Both the position numbers and the translations under genes were made by a program. From Allobacillus halotolerans (lineage in GTDB: Bacteria > Bacillota > Bacilli > Bacillales > Alkalibacillaceae), in NCBI RefSeq assembly GCF_028743495.1, contig NZ_CP117968.1: DNA of 64,000 nucleotides. One strand, given 5' to 3'. Positions 1-8,651 of this stretch are shown here, piece by piece. Position 1 is the first letter of the stretch; each line of letters opens with the position of its first letter. A model generated the notes under the pieces. The model saw nothing but the letters and a program-made list of their open reading frames with translations, did not search any database and was not told the DNA's origin.

Positions 1-69
1 GATACTTACATGAACTATTATAACAACAAACGGATCCAAATTAAATTAAAAATGAGTCCAGTGCAGTAT

Positions 70-360
70 CGCTTAAGAGCAGCAGTTTAACTAGAGAACA
101 TTATAAGAAAATCTCATCGGAGCCACAGCGAAGCTGTTTGGCCTTGACCGTCGTGCCACATCTTAGTGATCGCTGGAGGGGGACGGGGCCCCACCAGCGG
201 AACTTAGAAGTGATTGCCCATGGTACGCTAGATTTGCGGATGTAGCCTTTGAAGGCTTTATTTTTCCCATCCGCTAACTGAAAATGACCATGGTCACAAA
301 CAAGGTCAAGGCTGGCGGATAAGGAAAGAGAGTTGTGCGGTTTAGTACTGTCTACTTGAC
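70..360. other. GC-rich unassigned block with a strong hairpin
   Basis: This stretch is clearly richer in G+C than its surroundings. It contains a hairpin at 171-199 (CGCTGG pairing with CCAGCG around a GGGGCCCC core). A reading frame on the minus strand crosses it, but it has no ribosome binding site, runs into the repeat array and matches no family I recognise. It may be a remnant of a mobile element; that is inference. Confidence 0.3.
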
Positions 361-366
361 AGGTAC

Positions 367-570
367 ATGTACAACGCATCGAACCGCTCGACGAAGCGTG
401 CCAACCGCTCGATAAACGCATCGAACCGCTCGATGAAGCGTTCTAACCGCTCAATAAACGCATCGAACCGCTCGACAAAGCGTGCCAACCGCTCGATAAA
501 CGCGACGAACCGCTCGACAAAACGTTCCAACCGCTCGATAAACGCATCGAACCGCTCGACAATGTACAAC
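367..570. repeat. 21-bp tandem array (AACCGCTCGA family), 9 units
   Basis: The core AACCGCT begins at 382, 403, 424, 445, 466, 487, 508, 529 and 550, an exact 21-bp period. Alternate units differ, so 42 bp is a secondary period. The array is bounded by a 9-bp direct repeat ATGTACAAC at 367-375 and 562-570. Because 21 is divisible by 3, several frames stay open as heptad-repeat peptides, but none has a ribosome binding site. A related array lies at 37648-37805. Confidence 0.9.
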
Positions 571-605
571 AGCCACTGAATCTAGACGGGAGTCGCCGAA
601 TCCGT

Positions 606-2099
606 TTAAGCTTCTTTCTTTTTCGTCCGAATCGTTTTAATAATTGGGAATATGAAAGATAGTACGGACATGATAATTAATACGAGTGAGATGTTATTTT
701 CAAAAAATATGGAAATATTTCCGCCTGAAATGGTCATGGATTGTCTGAATGATTGTTCCATCATTCCACCAAGGATGAATGCGAGAATAAATGGTGGCGC
801 TGGAAAGGCAAACATACGCATTAACAAGCCTAAGACCCCAAATGCCAATAATAAGTATAGGTCAAATACACTAAAGCTGATCGCATAGACACCAATAAAA
901 CTGAACATGATTACCAGTGAAATCAACATCGGTCTCGGAATCGTCAATAACCTTGCGATATACGGAATTAACGGTAAGTTCAAGATTAATAGAAAGATAT
1001 TACCGATATACATACTAGCAATAATGCCCCAGAATACTTCCGGGCGATCGGTCATCATCATTGGTCCTGGCTGTAACCCTAAGACTAGAAAAGCACCGAG
1101 CATGACTGCCGTCGTTCCTGAACCTGGAATACCTAAACTAAGTAATGGAACGAACGCCCCACTGGTCGCTGCGTTATTTGATGCTTCAGGTGCAGCCAAC
1201 CCTTTAATGGATCCTTTACCGAATTCATCTGGGTTTTTCGCAATCTTTTTTTCAGTGATGTAACTGATGAATGACGCGATCGTTGCCCCAGCACCTGGTA
1301 AAATACCTAAAATAAAGCCTAAAAATGATTGTCGACCTGCTGGGCCACTCATTTCTTTAAAATCACTTTTGCTTAAACGAAGGCTTCCGATTTCCTTCGC
1401 ACTTCCAATGGATTTTTTATCACGATTCATGATTAGGTAGCATACTTCGGCAATCGCAAATAAACCAAGTGCGATGACGAGAAAATCGATTCCATCCAAT
1501 AAATTCGCACTACCAAAGTTAAACCGTGCTGTCCCCGTTTGTGGGTCAATTCCAATCGTTGCAATCATGAAACCTATAACAGCTGAAATCATCGCTTTAA
1601 TCGTCGAACCTTCTGACAAACTAGCGATGGCTGATAAGCCCAATAGCATCAATGCAAAATAAGCCGGTGGACCAAATGAAATAGCCACGCTCGCGAGCAT
1701 TGGCGCAAAGATCATCAGCAAGACAACACTAATCGTTCCTCCAACAAAGGAAGAAATCGCAGCAATGGCCAATGCCTTCCCCGCTTTTCCTTGTTGGGCC
1801 ATCGGATAACCATCAAATGCTGATGCCACTGTTCCGGAAATACCTGGTGCGTTTAAAAGAATAGAGGATGTTGAACCACCAAAAACGGCACCATAGTATA
1901 CACCTGCCATCATGACTAATGCCATCGTCGGATCCATGCCATAAGTAATCGGGATCATAATGGCAATGGCACTTATCGGCCCCAAACCAGGTAACATTCC
2001 GATAAACGTACCGACAAACACACCAATTAAAACAAACATGATTCCTTCTAAACTTAATGCGACTTGAAAGCCTGTCGCAATTCCGTCAAGTGCTCCCAT
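606..2099 (-). CDS. tctA: Tripartite tricarboxylate transporter large permease TctA
   Basis: This is the large membrane subunit (497 aa) of a tripartite tricarboxylate (TTT) transporter, which uses an ion gradient to import citrate-like acids delivered by TctC. The sequence has about 12 hydrophobic segments. It shows the two family motifs rich in Gly and Pro: a GMLPGLGP-type stretch near residue 35 and GILPGAGATIASF near residue 265. Length is typical for the family. A good AGGAGG-type site precedes the ATG. It is the last gene of tctC-tctB-tctA, 12 bp after tctB. The exact substrate cannot be read from sequence; the adjacent CitA-like sensor favours a di- or tricarboxylate. Confidence 0.95.
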   Translation of the reverse strand: MGALDGIATGFQVALSLEGIMFVLIGVFVGTFIGMLPGLGPISAIAIMIPITYGMDPTMALVMMAGVYYGAVFGGSTSSILLNAPGISGTVASAFDGYPMAQQGKAGKALAIAAISSFVGGTISVVLLMIFAPMLASVAISFGPPAYFALMLLGLSAIASLSEGSTIKAMISAVIGFMIATIGIDPQTGTARFNFGSANLLDGIDFLVIALGLFAIAEVCYLIMNRDKKSIGSAKEIGSLRLSKSDFKEMSGPAGRQSFLGFILGILPGAGATIASFISYITEKKIAKNPDEFGKGSIKGLAAPEASNNAATSGAFVPLLSLGIPGSGTTAVMLGAFLVLGLQPGPMMMTDRPEVFWGIIASMYIGNIFLLILNLPLIPYIARLLTIPRPMLISLVIMFSFIGVYAISFSVFDLYLLLAFGVLGLLMRMFAFPAPPFILAFILGGMMEQSFRQSMTISGGNISIFFENNISLVLIIMSVLSFIFPIIKTIRTKKKEA

Positions 2100-2111
2100 T
2101 ATATCCCTCCT

Positions 2112-2570
2112 TTAAAATGGTAAGATTCCTGCTGGCAATCTAATTTGAAGCATATAAACGAAAATACTATATAAAATGACTGGAAATAAAATGGATACAA
2201 TCGCATTAACCAAATGCTTTTTGTAACCTAAGTACCATGTAGAACTGAATACAAATAATACTGTCGCTAAAATAAATCCGAGTGATTCGAAAAACGTAAT
2301 ATACAAAAAGACAAATAGGAAAACGACCAATAGACTAATCACATCTTTTTTTGGAATGTGTCTTTTTGCTTTTTGTTCTTCGGAATCCCGATCTTTAGAG
2401 AAAAACAGACCTACTGATAAAGCAAGCAGTAACCAGCCGAGCGTTTTAGGTATAGCATCGGCGTCTACAGGAATATATGGATACGTCGGTAATTGATAAC
2501 TTAAAATGAGGTAAAAAGCCGATAGAACTGCCAATACGATCGCAATTCGTTGGTTCACGTTTTTCAACAC
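2112..2570 (-). CDS. tctB: Tripartite tricarboxylate transporter small permease TctB
   Basis: This is the small membrane subunit of the TTT transporter (152 aa, four predicted membrane helices with a charged cytoplasmic loop after helix two). I chose the GTG at 2570 because AGGAGGAG lies a few bases before it; the longer frame starting at 2615 adds 15 residues with no such site. It lies between tctC and tctA. TctB proteins are poorly conserved, so identification rests on topology, the late LGF motif and gene context. Confidence 0.85.
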   Translation of the reverse strand: MLKNVNQRIAIVLAVLSAFYLILSYQLPTYPYIPVDADAIPKTLGWLLLALSVGLFFSKDRDSEEQKAKRHIPKKDVISLLVVFLFVFLYITFFESLGFILATVLFVFSSTWYLGYKKHLVNAIVSILFPVILYSIFVYMLQIRLPAGILPF

Positions 2571-2618
2571 AGGATTCTCCTCCTCTCGCACAATGAATCT
2601 CGTATAAATAAACAATCA

Positions 2619-2647
2619 GAAGTCAACAGGGGACCCCTGCTGACTTC
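2619..2647 (-). other. Intercistronic hairpin between tctC and tctB
   Basis: An almost perfect inverted repeat (GAAGTCA, then CAGGGG, loop A, CCCCTG, TGACTTC) without a following T run. Hairpins after the binding-protein gene commonly protect its mRNA from 3' decay, so that more binding protein than permease is made. That role is inferred. Confidence 0.6.
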
Positions 2648-2680
2648 ATAGGATAATAAATGATTCGTTATTGAAATCTA

Positions 2681-3742
2681 TTATTCGTTCAATAAATCTA
2701 GCTCTTCCAATAATCCTTTTAAATTCTCTTTTTCTTCATCCAAGAAGTTTTTGTATTCTTCGCTACCCATGTACATTTCATTCCATCCGTAGTTCGAACG
2801 GATTTCAGCAAATGCTTCGGATTCGCTTAACTCTTTGAATTTTGTTTCGTAATAAGCTACTTGCTCATCCGTCATGTCTGCCGGGCCAAAGAAGCCACGC
2901 CAGTTAATGAACTTTTCATCAATTCCTTGCTCTTTCGCCGTCGGGAACTCAGATAGAGTTTCTCCTTCAAGTCTTTCTTCAGAGGTCACAGCAAGTACGC
3001 GAATTTCTCCGGCTCTCGCTTGTTCAACCACTTCACCGACACCTGTTGAGAAGACGTCAGCACTTCCATTAAGCACTTGAGTGATTCCTCCTGCGTCTGG
3101 AGCAGATACGTATTTGATTTTTGTAATGTCAACGCCTGCCGCTTTCGCAAAGCGAACGAATTGGATGTGGTCCATACTTCCAGGTGATGATGTTCCTACA
3201 ACCGTTACACTAGAAGGATCTTCTTTCATTTGTTCGAATAACTCACTTAAATTCTCCCATTCAGCATCTTCACGTACAGCAAATGCACCATAGTCAGCAA
3301 TGACGTTTGCAATTGGTGTGAAGTCTTCATGTCCATGTTCAGATTGACCGCTTAACGGCACTAATAGAATTGGAGAAGATGATACGAATAGGCTATGTGG
3401 ATTTCCTTCTTGGTTAGCAATGTATGACCAACCAATCGCTCCTCCTGCACCTTCTTTGTTCACAACTCCAATACTCTCTTCGATAATTCCTTCTTCATTT
3501 AATACTTGTGCAGCCATACGGGCAGTCGTATCCCAACCACCACCGGCTCCTGCTGGTGCGACCATTTCGATGTTCTGATCAGGCGTCCATTCTCCACCTT
3601 CCGCATTCCCTTCAGAACTTTCTTCCGTACTTTCTTCATTGCTCTTTGAATCTTCTTGAGATTCTTCATTATCCTCGCCACCACAAGCAGCTAGGAAACC
3701 AAGCAAGAATACAAACAATAAAATAGCTAAAAACTTCTTCAT
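2681..3742 (-). CDS. tctC: TTT transporter substrate-binding lipoprotein TctC
   Basis: This is the extracytoplasmic solute receptor of the TTT system (353 aa, Bug/TctC family). It begins with a lipoprotein signal (MKKFLAILLF, lipobox LAAC with Cys20), then a very acidic linker of about 30 residues, then the binding domain starting at NIEMVAPAGAGGGWDTTARM. The GGWD and NKEGAGG patterns are typical of this receptor family. It is first in tctCBA, which fits its role as the high-copy component. A perfect CcpA site lies 78 bp upstream of its start. Confidence 0.95.
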   Translation of the reverse strand: MKKFLAILLFVFLLGFLAACGGEDNEESQEDSKSNEESTEESSEGNAEGGEWTPDQNIEMVAPAGAGGGWDTTARMAAQVLNEEGIIEESIGVVNKEGAGGAIGWSYIANQEGNPHSLFVSSSPILLVPLSGQSEHGHEDFTPIANVIADYGAFAVREDAEWENLSELFEQMKEDPSSVTVVGTSSPGSMDHIQFVRFAKAAGVDITKIKYVSAPDAGGITQVLNGSADVFSTGVGEVVEQARAGEIRVLAVTSEERLEGETLSEFPTAKEQGIDEKFINWRGFFGPADMTDEQVAYYETKFKELSESEAFAEIRSNYGWNEMYMGSEEYKNFLDEEKENLKGLLEELDLLNE

Positions 3743-3819
3743 GCTTCTACCCCCTAATAATTTTTGTTCAATTCACAAAATGTTCACTGTTTGTTATATT
3801 AGCACTTTAATATTTTGTT

Positions 3820-3833
3820 TGTAACCGTTTTCA
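3820..3833. promoter_or_regulatory. Catabolite-responsive element (CcpA site) upstream of tctC
   Basis: TGTAACCGTTTTCA matches all constrained positions of the consensus TGWAANCGNTNWCA. It lies between the terminator of the response regulator and tctC. It suggests that tctCBA is repressed when a preferred sugar is present. Confidence 0.6.
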
Positions 3834-3882
3834 TTATTAGTAAAATAAAGACCATAAAGGTGATTTTGTTCATTTTGTTCAC

Positions 3883-3920
3883 GAAAACAAAAAACCTCAA
3901 CCCGTTCACCAGGTCGAGGT
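3883..3920 (-). terminator. Terminator after the response-regulator gene
   Basis: On the minus strand a stem (ACCTCGACC with GGTTGAGGT, one G-U pair) is followed by a T-rich run. It separates the sensor-regulator operon from tctCBA. Confidence 0.75.
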
Positions 3921-3941
3921 AAGCATTCGTATCTCTATTCA

Positions 3942-4616
3942 TTAGATATTTGCATAATAATGTCTTTCTGGCCGACCGACGATTCCATACTCTAATTCTG
4001 CGTAGCACTCGCCAATTGAAATCAAATACTCCAAATATCTTCTCGCCGTCGTCCTGGATGCACCCATTCGCTCACCCATTTCTTCTGCTGTGAAGCCTTT
4101 TGATTCCTCTCTTAGAATTTTATTGACCTTTTGCAGGCTCAAAGGATCGATCCCTTTTGGTGTATCTTCTTTCAGTTGATTTTTCGATTGGAAACCAAAG
4201 TACTGGTCAAGGAACGTCTGATCGATTTCCTTATATTGATCTAACTCCAATTGAAACTTCCGGTATTTCTCAATCGTTTCAATAAAGCGGTCCATCGTAA
4301 CCGGCTTTATGATGTAGTCAAACACACCTAATTGAAGTGCTTGTTTCACGACTTCTTTTTCAGTAGCCGCACTAATCATGATGATGCCGAGTTCTGGCTT
4401 TATCATGCGAATGTCATTAATCAATTCAGTGCCAAGGCGATCTGGCATATAGATATCCAACAACAATAAATCAATATCTACCGACTTAATCTTATTTATT
4501 GTATCTTCTGCGTTTAATTCTTTAAAAACGATTTTTACGTCATCCATTTTGGATAAAAACCCTTCATGAATGGAAGCGACCCGAAAATCATCCTCTGCTA
4601 TTCCAATCCGCAACAC
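3942..4616 (-). CDS. CitB/DctR-type response regulator
   Basis: This is a response regulator of the CitB/CitT/MalR class (224 aa). The receiver domain occupies about residues 1-120 with acidic residues EDD near the N-terminus, the phospho-acceptor Asp in LLLLDIYMPD and Lys in IIKPVTMDR. The C-terminal DNA-binding domain contains a helix-turn-helix (FTAEEMGERMGASRTTARRYLEYL). I chose the GTG at 4616, one base after the kinase stop, because GCGAGGTGGG precedes it. It probably activates the adjacent tctCBA operon, as CitT does for citrate uptake in Bacillus subtilis; that is inference from position. Confidence 0.88.
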   Translation of the reverse strand: MLRIGIAEDDFRVASIHEGFLSKMDDVKIVFKELNAEDTINKIKSVDIDLLLLDIYMPDRLGTELINDIRMIKPELGIIMISAATEKEVVKQALQLGVFDYIIKPVTMDRFIETIEKYRKFQLELDQYKEIDQTFLDQYFGFQSKNQLKEDTPKGIDPLSLQKVNKILREESKGFTAEEMGERMGASRTTARRYLEYLISIGECYAELEYGIVGRPERHYYANI

Positions 4617-4617
4617 A

Positions 4618-6216
4618 TTAACCCACCTCGCTTTGTTGATCACTTAACGTTTTCGGTAAATAAACCGTAAATACAGTCCCATTTGAATCGGTATCAAAAC
4701 TGATCGTTCCTTGTAAATCCACAACTACTTCTTCAACAATTGGCAATCCAAAACCACGATCTTCTTCTTTCGTCGAGAATCCCCTTGAGAAAATATTCAT
4801 TTGCTTATCTTCTGGAATGCCTGGACCGTTGTCACTGACTTCAAAAATGATATCATTTCCGAGATCTGTTGCAAAAAACGTCACGCGTCGTTCTTCTTGA
4901 TCTTGTACTGCATCCATTGCGTTATCAAATAAATTACCTAAAATCGTCGTTAACTTTGAAGTCGTCAGATGCTCTGGCAACTTGGCAAGCTGACTGTTTT
5001 CATCTACAGAAAGCTCAATCTTTTTCTCAGAAGCTTTTCCTAGTTTGCCGAGTAAAATGGCTTGTACAGGTTCATCTTTGATATGCTCAAACAAACTTTT
5101 TGTCTGTTGTTGGTAGAAGTAAGATTCTTCTTGGATTAAATCAATCGCTTCTTGATAGTGACCGAGCTGTAATAACCCAGACAGTACGTATAGCTTATTT
5201 GTGAATTCATGTGTTTGTGCCCGTAAATCTTCCGAGTAACTTTTCACTTCCGATAGCGCGTTGATCATCTGTTGCATTTCAGTCTTATCTCGGAAACTAG
5301 CAACAGCTCCGACCGTCTTGCCGTTTTCATATAGAGGGATTCGGTTGACGATCACATGCCGGTCTCTTAAAATGATTTCTTCGTCAATGTCTGGCTTGCC
5401 ACTTTGTAAAACATCGTACATTTTTGTATTCGGTAATACATCTTCAATATGTTTATACTTGGCACGCTCATCGAGCCCAAGCATCTTTCTCGCCGAATGG
5501 TTTAAAAGTGTTATCATTCCTTTTTGATCGACTGCAATAATCCCTTCCTTCACGGAGCGCAAAACAGCTTTTCGATCACGGTAAAGACTGGCAATCTCGC
5601 GAGGTTCAAGTCCTAATATATCTTTTCGGATACTCTTTGTGAGAAATAGACCACCCACAGCTCCAACAAGAAGCACCAACAAGGAAAATAAAAACAGATC
5701 ATTCAGCCGTTCAAAAATCATCCCCTTAATGTCTTCGATCATAAAACCGACTGAAACGATTCCAATAATATCTCCTTCTTGATTGAAAATCGGCGCTTTT
5801 CCGCGTAACGATGGTCCTAATGAGCCTACTGCTTCCGATTTATAGTATTCTCCTTGGATTAACGCCTTGTCGTTATCTCCGCCAACCATTTTTTTGCCGA
5901 TTTTATGCGTTTCAGGGTGGGCAATCCGTGTACTTTCTGCATCTCCAACAACAATAAATTCAGAACCAACCCGCTTTCGAATATTTTCAGCAATCGGCTG
6001 AATGGTTTCGGTTGGGTTGGGATCATCAAAAGCATTGATCACTTCCGGCATCAGAGAGATGGACGTAGCTACATCAAGTGCTCTTTGCCCCATATGATCT
6101 TTGATTTGATTGTATTCTATGTATGATTGAATGGCCGTCAATGAGAAAGTAACGATAAACAAAAGGGTAATGAGCATCGTCATAATTTTTGTTTGTAACG
6201 AAAATTTACTTGCCAT
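4618..6216 (-). CDS. CitA/DcuS-type sensor histidine kinase
   Basis: This is a membrane sensor kinase for extracellular carboxylates (532 aa). Membrane helices lie near residues 10-32 and 175-197 and enclose a PDC-type sensory domain with RIAHPE and GPSLRGKAPIF, typical of citrate and C4-dicarboxylate sensors. A cytoplasmic PAS domain follows (residues about 215-320), then the phospho-acceptor region HEFTNKLYVLSGLLQLG, then an HATPase domain with N box NLFDNAMDAV and G boxes DNGPGIP and GFGLPIV. It is co-transcribed with the regulator 3' of it and lies next to tctCBA. Confidence 0.9.
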   Translation of the reverse strand: MASKFSLQTKIMTMLITLLFIVTFSLTAIQSYIEYNQIKDHMGQRALDVATSISLMPEVINAFDDPNPTETIQPIAENIRKRVGSEFIVVGDAESTRIAHPETHKIGKKMVGGDNDKALIQGEYYKSEAVGSLGPSLRGKAPIFNQEGDIIGIVSVGFMIEDIKGMIFERLNDLFLFSLLVLLVGAVGGLFLTKSIRKDILGLEPREIASLYRDRKAVLRSVKEGIIAVDQKGMITLLNHSARKMLGLDERAKYKHIEDVLPNTKMYDVLQSGKPDIDEEIILRDRHVIVNRIPLYENGKTVGAVASFRDKTEMQQMINALSEVKSYSEDLRAQTHEFTNKLYVLSGLLQLGHYQEAIDLIQEESYFYQQQTKSLFEHIKDEPVQAILLGKLGKASEKKIELSVDENSQLAKLPEHLTTSKLTTILGNLFDNAMDAVQDQEERRVTFFATDLGNDIIFEVSDNGPGIPEDKQMNIFSRGFSTKEEDRGFGLPIVEEVVVDLQGTISFDTDSNGTVFTVYLPKTLSDQQSEVG

Positions 6217-6327
6217 AGTCTTATTCCTTCCTTACTCTATTATCAATAGATTAACATGGTGAGCCAGCAATTGTTAGTAAGCTTTCAATATTTTGAAATT
6301 GATTTTTTCGGTGAGAGGTGATGATAA

Positions 6328-6558
6328 ATGGCACAATTCATAACGAAGCTATTAGCAGGTATTCTCTTAATTCTTTTTTTGATTCGTCTGTTTAATAACC
6401 AATTAGAGATTCCTTCTTTCCTCTACTACGTAGTCGGTATGTTTTTCTTGTTAATTGTTTCCTTGACTTATTGGAAGGATCAAAGAATCGGATTGAGTTT
6501 ATTTGTCTTGATTGTTGCAATCATGACAGGGTTCGTTGCTGTTGCAGAGATCTACTAG
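6328..6558 (+). CDS. Small membrane protein of unknown function
   Basis: A 76-residue protein made of three hydrophobic segments with one short charged loop (YWKDQR). GAGAGGTGAT precedes the ATG at a good distance, which supports expression. I recognise no family. It is divergent from the sensor kinase and lies before the NERD-helicase gene with a 100-bp gap, so it need not be co-transcribed. Confidence 0.65.
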   Translation: MAQFITKLLAGILLILFLIRLFNNQLEIPSFLYYVVGMFFLLIVSLTYWKDQRIGLSLFVLIVAIMTGFVAVAEIY

Positions 6559-6660
6559 TTTACCTTGTGCCGTTTACGAATCGTGCAACTTTCTAGCGTA
6601 CACCTCAACACATCCAATATATGTTAAACTAGGGATAATACATATAAGTAGGTGAACTTT

Positions 6661-8574
6661 ATGGCGCTCACAGTTCCTGAAACCATTCGCCGGACGGCAA
6701 CCGCCGGTGAACGCGTGTTGTTTCGTACGCTAAAAGAATTTTTACCGGAAGACTATATCGTTTACTATGAGCCTGAAATCCACGGCAGGAGACCGGATTT
6801 TGTCATCATCGGACCTGACCTTGGACTGATTGTATTAGAAGTGAAGGATTGGACCCTTTCGACGATTGTTCAAGCGACGAAGGATGAATGGATTATCTTC
6901 GGGCGGAACCAGCAGCAAGCCATAGAAACAAACCCCTACAAAAAAGCCGAAGAATTTACGTTTCACTTGATGAATTATTTAAAGAAGGACCAAAACCTCA
7001 TTCAATCAAATGGACGGCACCGATTCAATTTAAAATTCCCATGTGGCTATGGTGCCGTTTTTTCCCGATTACAGACGGAGAATTTATCAAAAGAGAATCT
7101 CTATTCGGTCATCAGCCCTCAGTATTGCTTGGCCAGAAATGAAATCGATCCGGACCACGAGGATTTCTCTGAAGAAATTCTTATGGAAAAGTTAATGAAT
7201 ATGTTCAAGATTAATTTTCGACTACGCGAACCACTGCAGCGAGAAGACATTGATGCGATTCGTCATCATCTATTTCCAGAGGTACGCATTGGTGGAGAAT
7301 ATCAGGAACAGGCTCCTCATCAGGAGCAAATTCTGCTTTCGATGCATAATCTAAAAGCGATGGATGTCCACCAAGAAAACTATGCGAAAAATATCGGTGA
7401 TAAAAACCGAATTATTCGAGGGGTTGCTGGTAGTGGTAAAACGCTAATCTTGGCAACTAGAGCCGCGCTGCTTGCTCGCGAAAACCCTGATTGGAAAATC
7501 ATGATTCTTTGTTATAATGTATCGCTCGCCAATTACTTACGCTATTTGATCGACTTGAAAATTCAAGATTTAAAAGAAGATGGCGACCAGGTTTCTTTGT
7601 TTGAAACGTCAGGGCCTAAAAAACTCGGAGACATAGAAGTTTATAACTTCCATTCATTTTTAAAGGATAAATTCAATGCGAATGAAAATCGTATCCCTCA
7701 TTTGATTCGATCGCTTCAAACGAGTACACAGTTTGTAGACCGATATGACGCTATTTTAATTGATGAGGGCCAAGATTTTGAGTCTGAATGGTTACAATTG
7801 GTCAGCCAACTGGTCAACCCACAAACGAGCTCGCTATTGTTAGTTGAAGACCGAGCGCAAGATATATACAAACGCCGTCGTACCTACAAACAGGATTTAG
7901 GACTCGATTTCACTGGGAGATCGCGAATCCTATCGATCAATTATCGGAACACGCAACAAATCGTCCGATTTGCATGGGAATTTTACCAGCGTCATTCTAC
8001 TTTGAAAGATAAAGTCGCTGAGCAACATATTGAAGGAGAAATCATTGCTCCTAAATCGACCCCACGAAAAGGTCCTGAACCGTACGTCTATAAGGCTGAC
8101 TCGTTCATGGATGAAATGAAAAAAGTTTGTGCGACGATTCAACGTTTGCACAGGAAGCATCATGTTCCTTACGATGAAATGGCCATTCTTTATCGAGTGA
8201 AAAAATCATCTAAACAAAATTACATTTCAATCATTCAAAGGCAATTAGCCAAAAATAACCTTCCTTTTTATTGGGTCGCTGAAAACCAAGGCACGAAGAA
8301 AACGTACTCCAAGGATGACGGAAAGATTAAAATCAGCACTATTGACTCTAGTAAAGGACTCGATTTTCAAGCTGTATTTATTGTCAATGTTGATAATATC
8401 CCATTTGAATTGGAGAAGGATAAAAATAGAGAAGCCGCCCTTCTTTATATCGCGATGACACGAGCTCACAAGTTTTTATCGCTCTCTTTCTCAGGCGAAT
8501 CGGAATATACACAGTTTTTGGAGGAAATGAACGAGCGCTTTTCCCAAGACAGTATTCGCGCCGACAGTAGTTAA
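6661..8574 (+). CDS. NERD-domain nuclease fused to UvrD-like helicase
   Basis: A two-domain protein (637 aa). The N-terminal NERD domain (about residues 10-125) has the nuclease-like core PDFVIIGPDLGLIVLEVKDW, with the D, E and K of a PD-(D/E)XK fold. The C-terminal part is a superfamily 1 helicase: Walker A GVAGSGKT, Walker B DEGQD, a later STIDSSKGLDF motif and YIAMTRA near the end. TAGGTG precedes the ATG at 6661, so this start is preferred to the GTG at 6652. Family members are thought to act in DNA repair or defence; no partner genes are adjacent. It is followed by a bidirectional terminator. Confidence 0.88.
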   Translation: MALTVPETIRRTATAGERVLFRTLKEFLPEDYIVYYEPEIHGRRPDFVIIGPDLGLIVLEVKDWTLSTIVQATKDEWIIFGRNQQQAIETNPYKKAEEFTFHLMNYLKKDQNLIQSNGRHRFNLKFPCGYGAVFSRLQTENLSKENLYSVISPQYCLARNEIDPDHEDFSEEILMEKLMNMFKINFRLREPLQREDIDAIRHHLFPEVRIGGEYQEQAPHQEQILLSMHNLKAMDVHQENYAKNIGDKNRIIRGVAGSGKTLILATRAALLARENPDWKIMILCYNVSLANYLRYLIDLKIQDLKEDGDQVSLFETSGPKKLGDIEVYNFHSFLKDKFNANENRIPHLIRSLQTSTQFVDRYDAILIDEGQDFESEWLQLVSQLVNPQTSSLLLVEDRAQDIYKRRRTYKQDLGLDFTGRSRILSINYRNTQQIVRFAWEFYQRHSTLKDKVAEQHIEGEIIAPKSTPRKGPEPYVYKADSFMDEMKKVCATIQRLHRKHHVPYDEMAILYRVKKSSKQNYISIIQRQLAKNNLPFYWVAENQGTKKTYSKDDGKIKISTIDSSKGLDFQAVFIVNVDNIPFELEKDKNREAALLYIAMTRAHKFLSLSFSGESEYTQFLEEMNERFSQDSIRADSS

Positions 8575-8605
8575 GATTTTCCTTCGGGCCGTAAAAATGT
8601 TTTTA

Positions 8606-8650
8606 AAAACCCTTGAACCACACACGTATGTGTATCGTTCAAGGGTTTTA
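8606..8650. terminator. Bidirectional terminator between helicase and dctM
   Basis: The arms AAAACCCTTGAAC and GTTCAAGGGTTTT give a T run on either strand, ending the helicase gene and the leftward TRAP operon. Confidence 0.85.
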
Positions 8651-8651
8651 G

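Noticed and set aside
342..579. Open frames on both strands encoding heptad repeats (RFVERFDAFIERLER-like)
   Set aside because: They arise because a 21-bp period keeps frames open. No ribosome binding site, and several frames are open at once.
6652..8574. NERD-helicase gene as part of a defence system
   Set aside because: No partner defence genes flank it. The neighbours are a sensor kinase and a TRAP operon, so a defence role has no contextual support.
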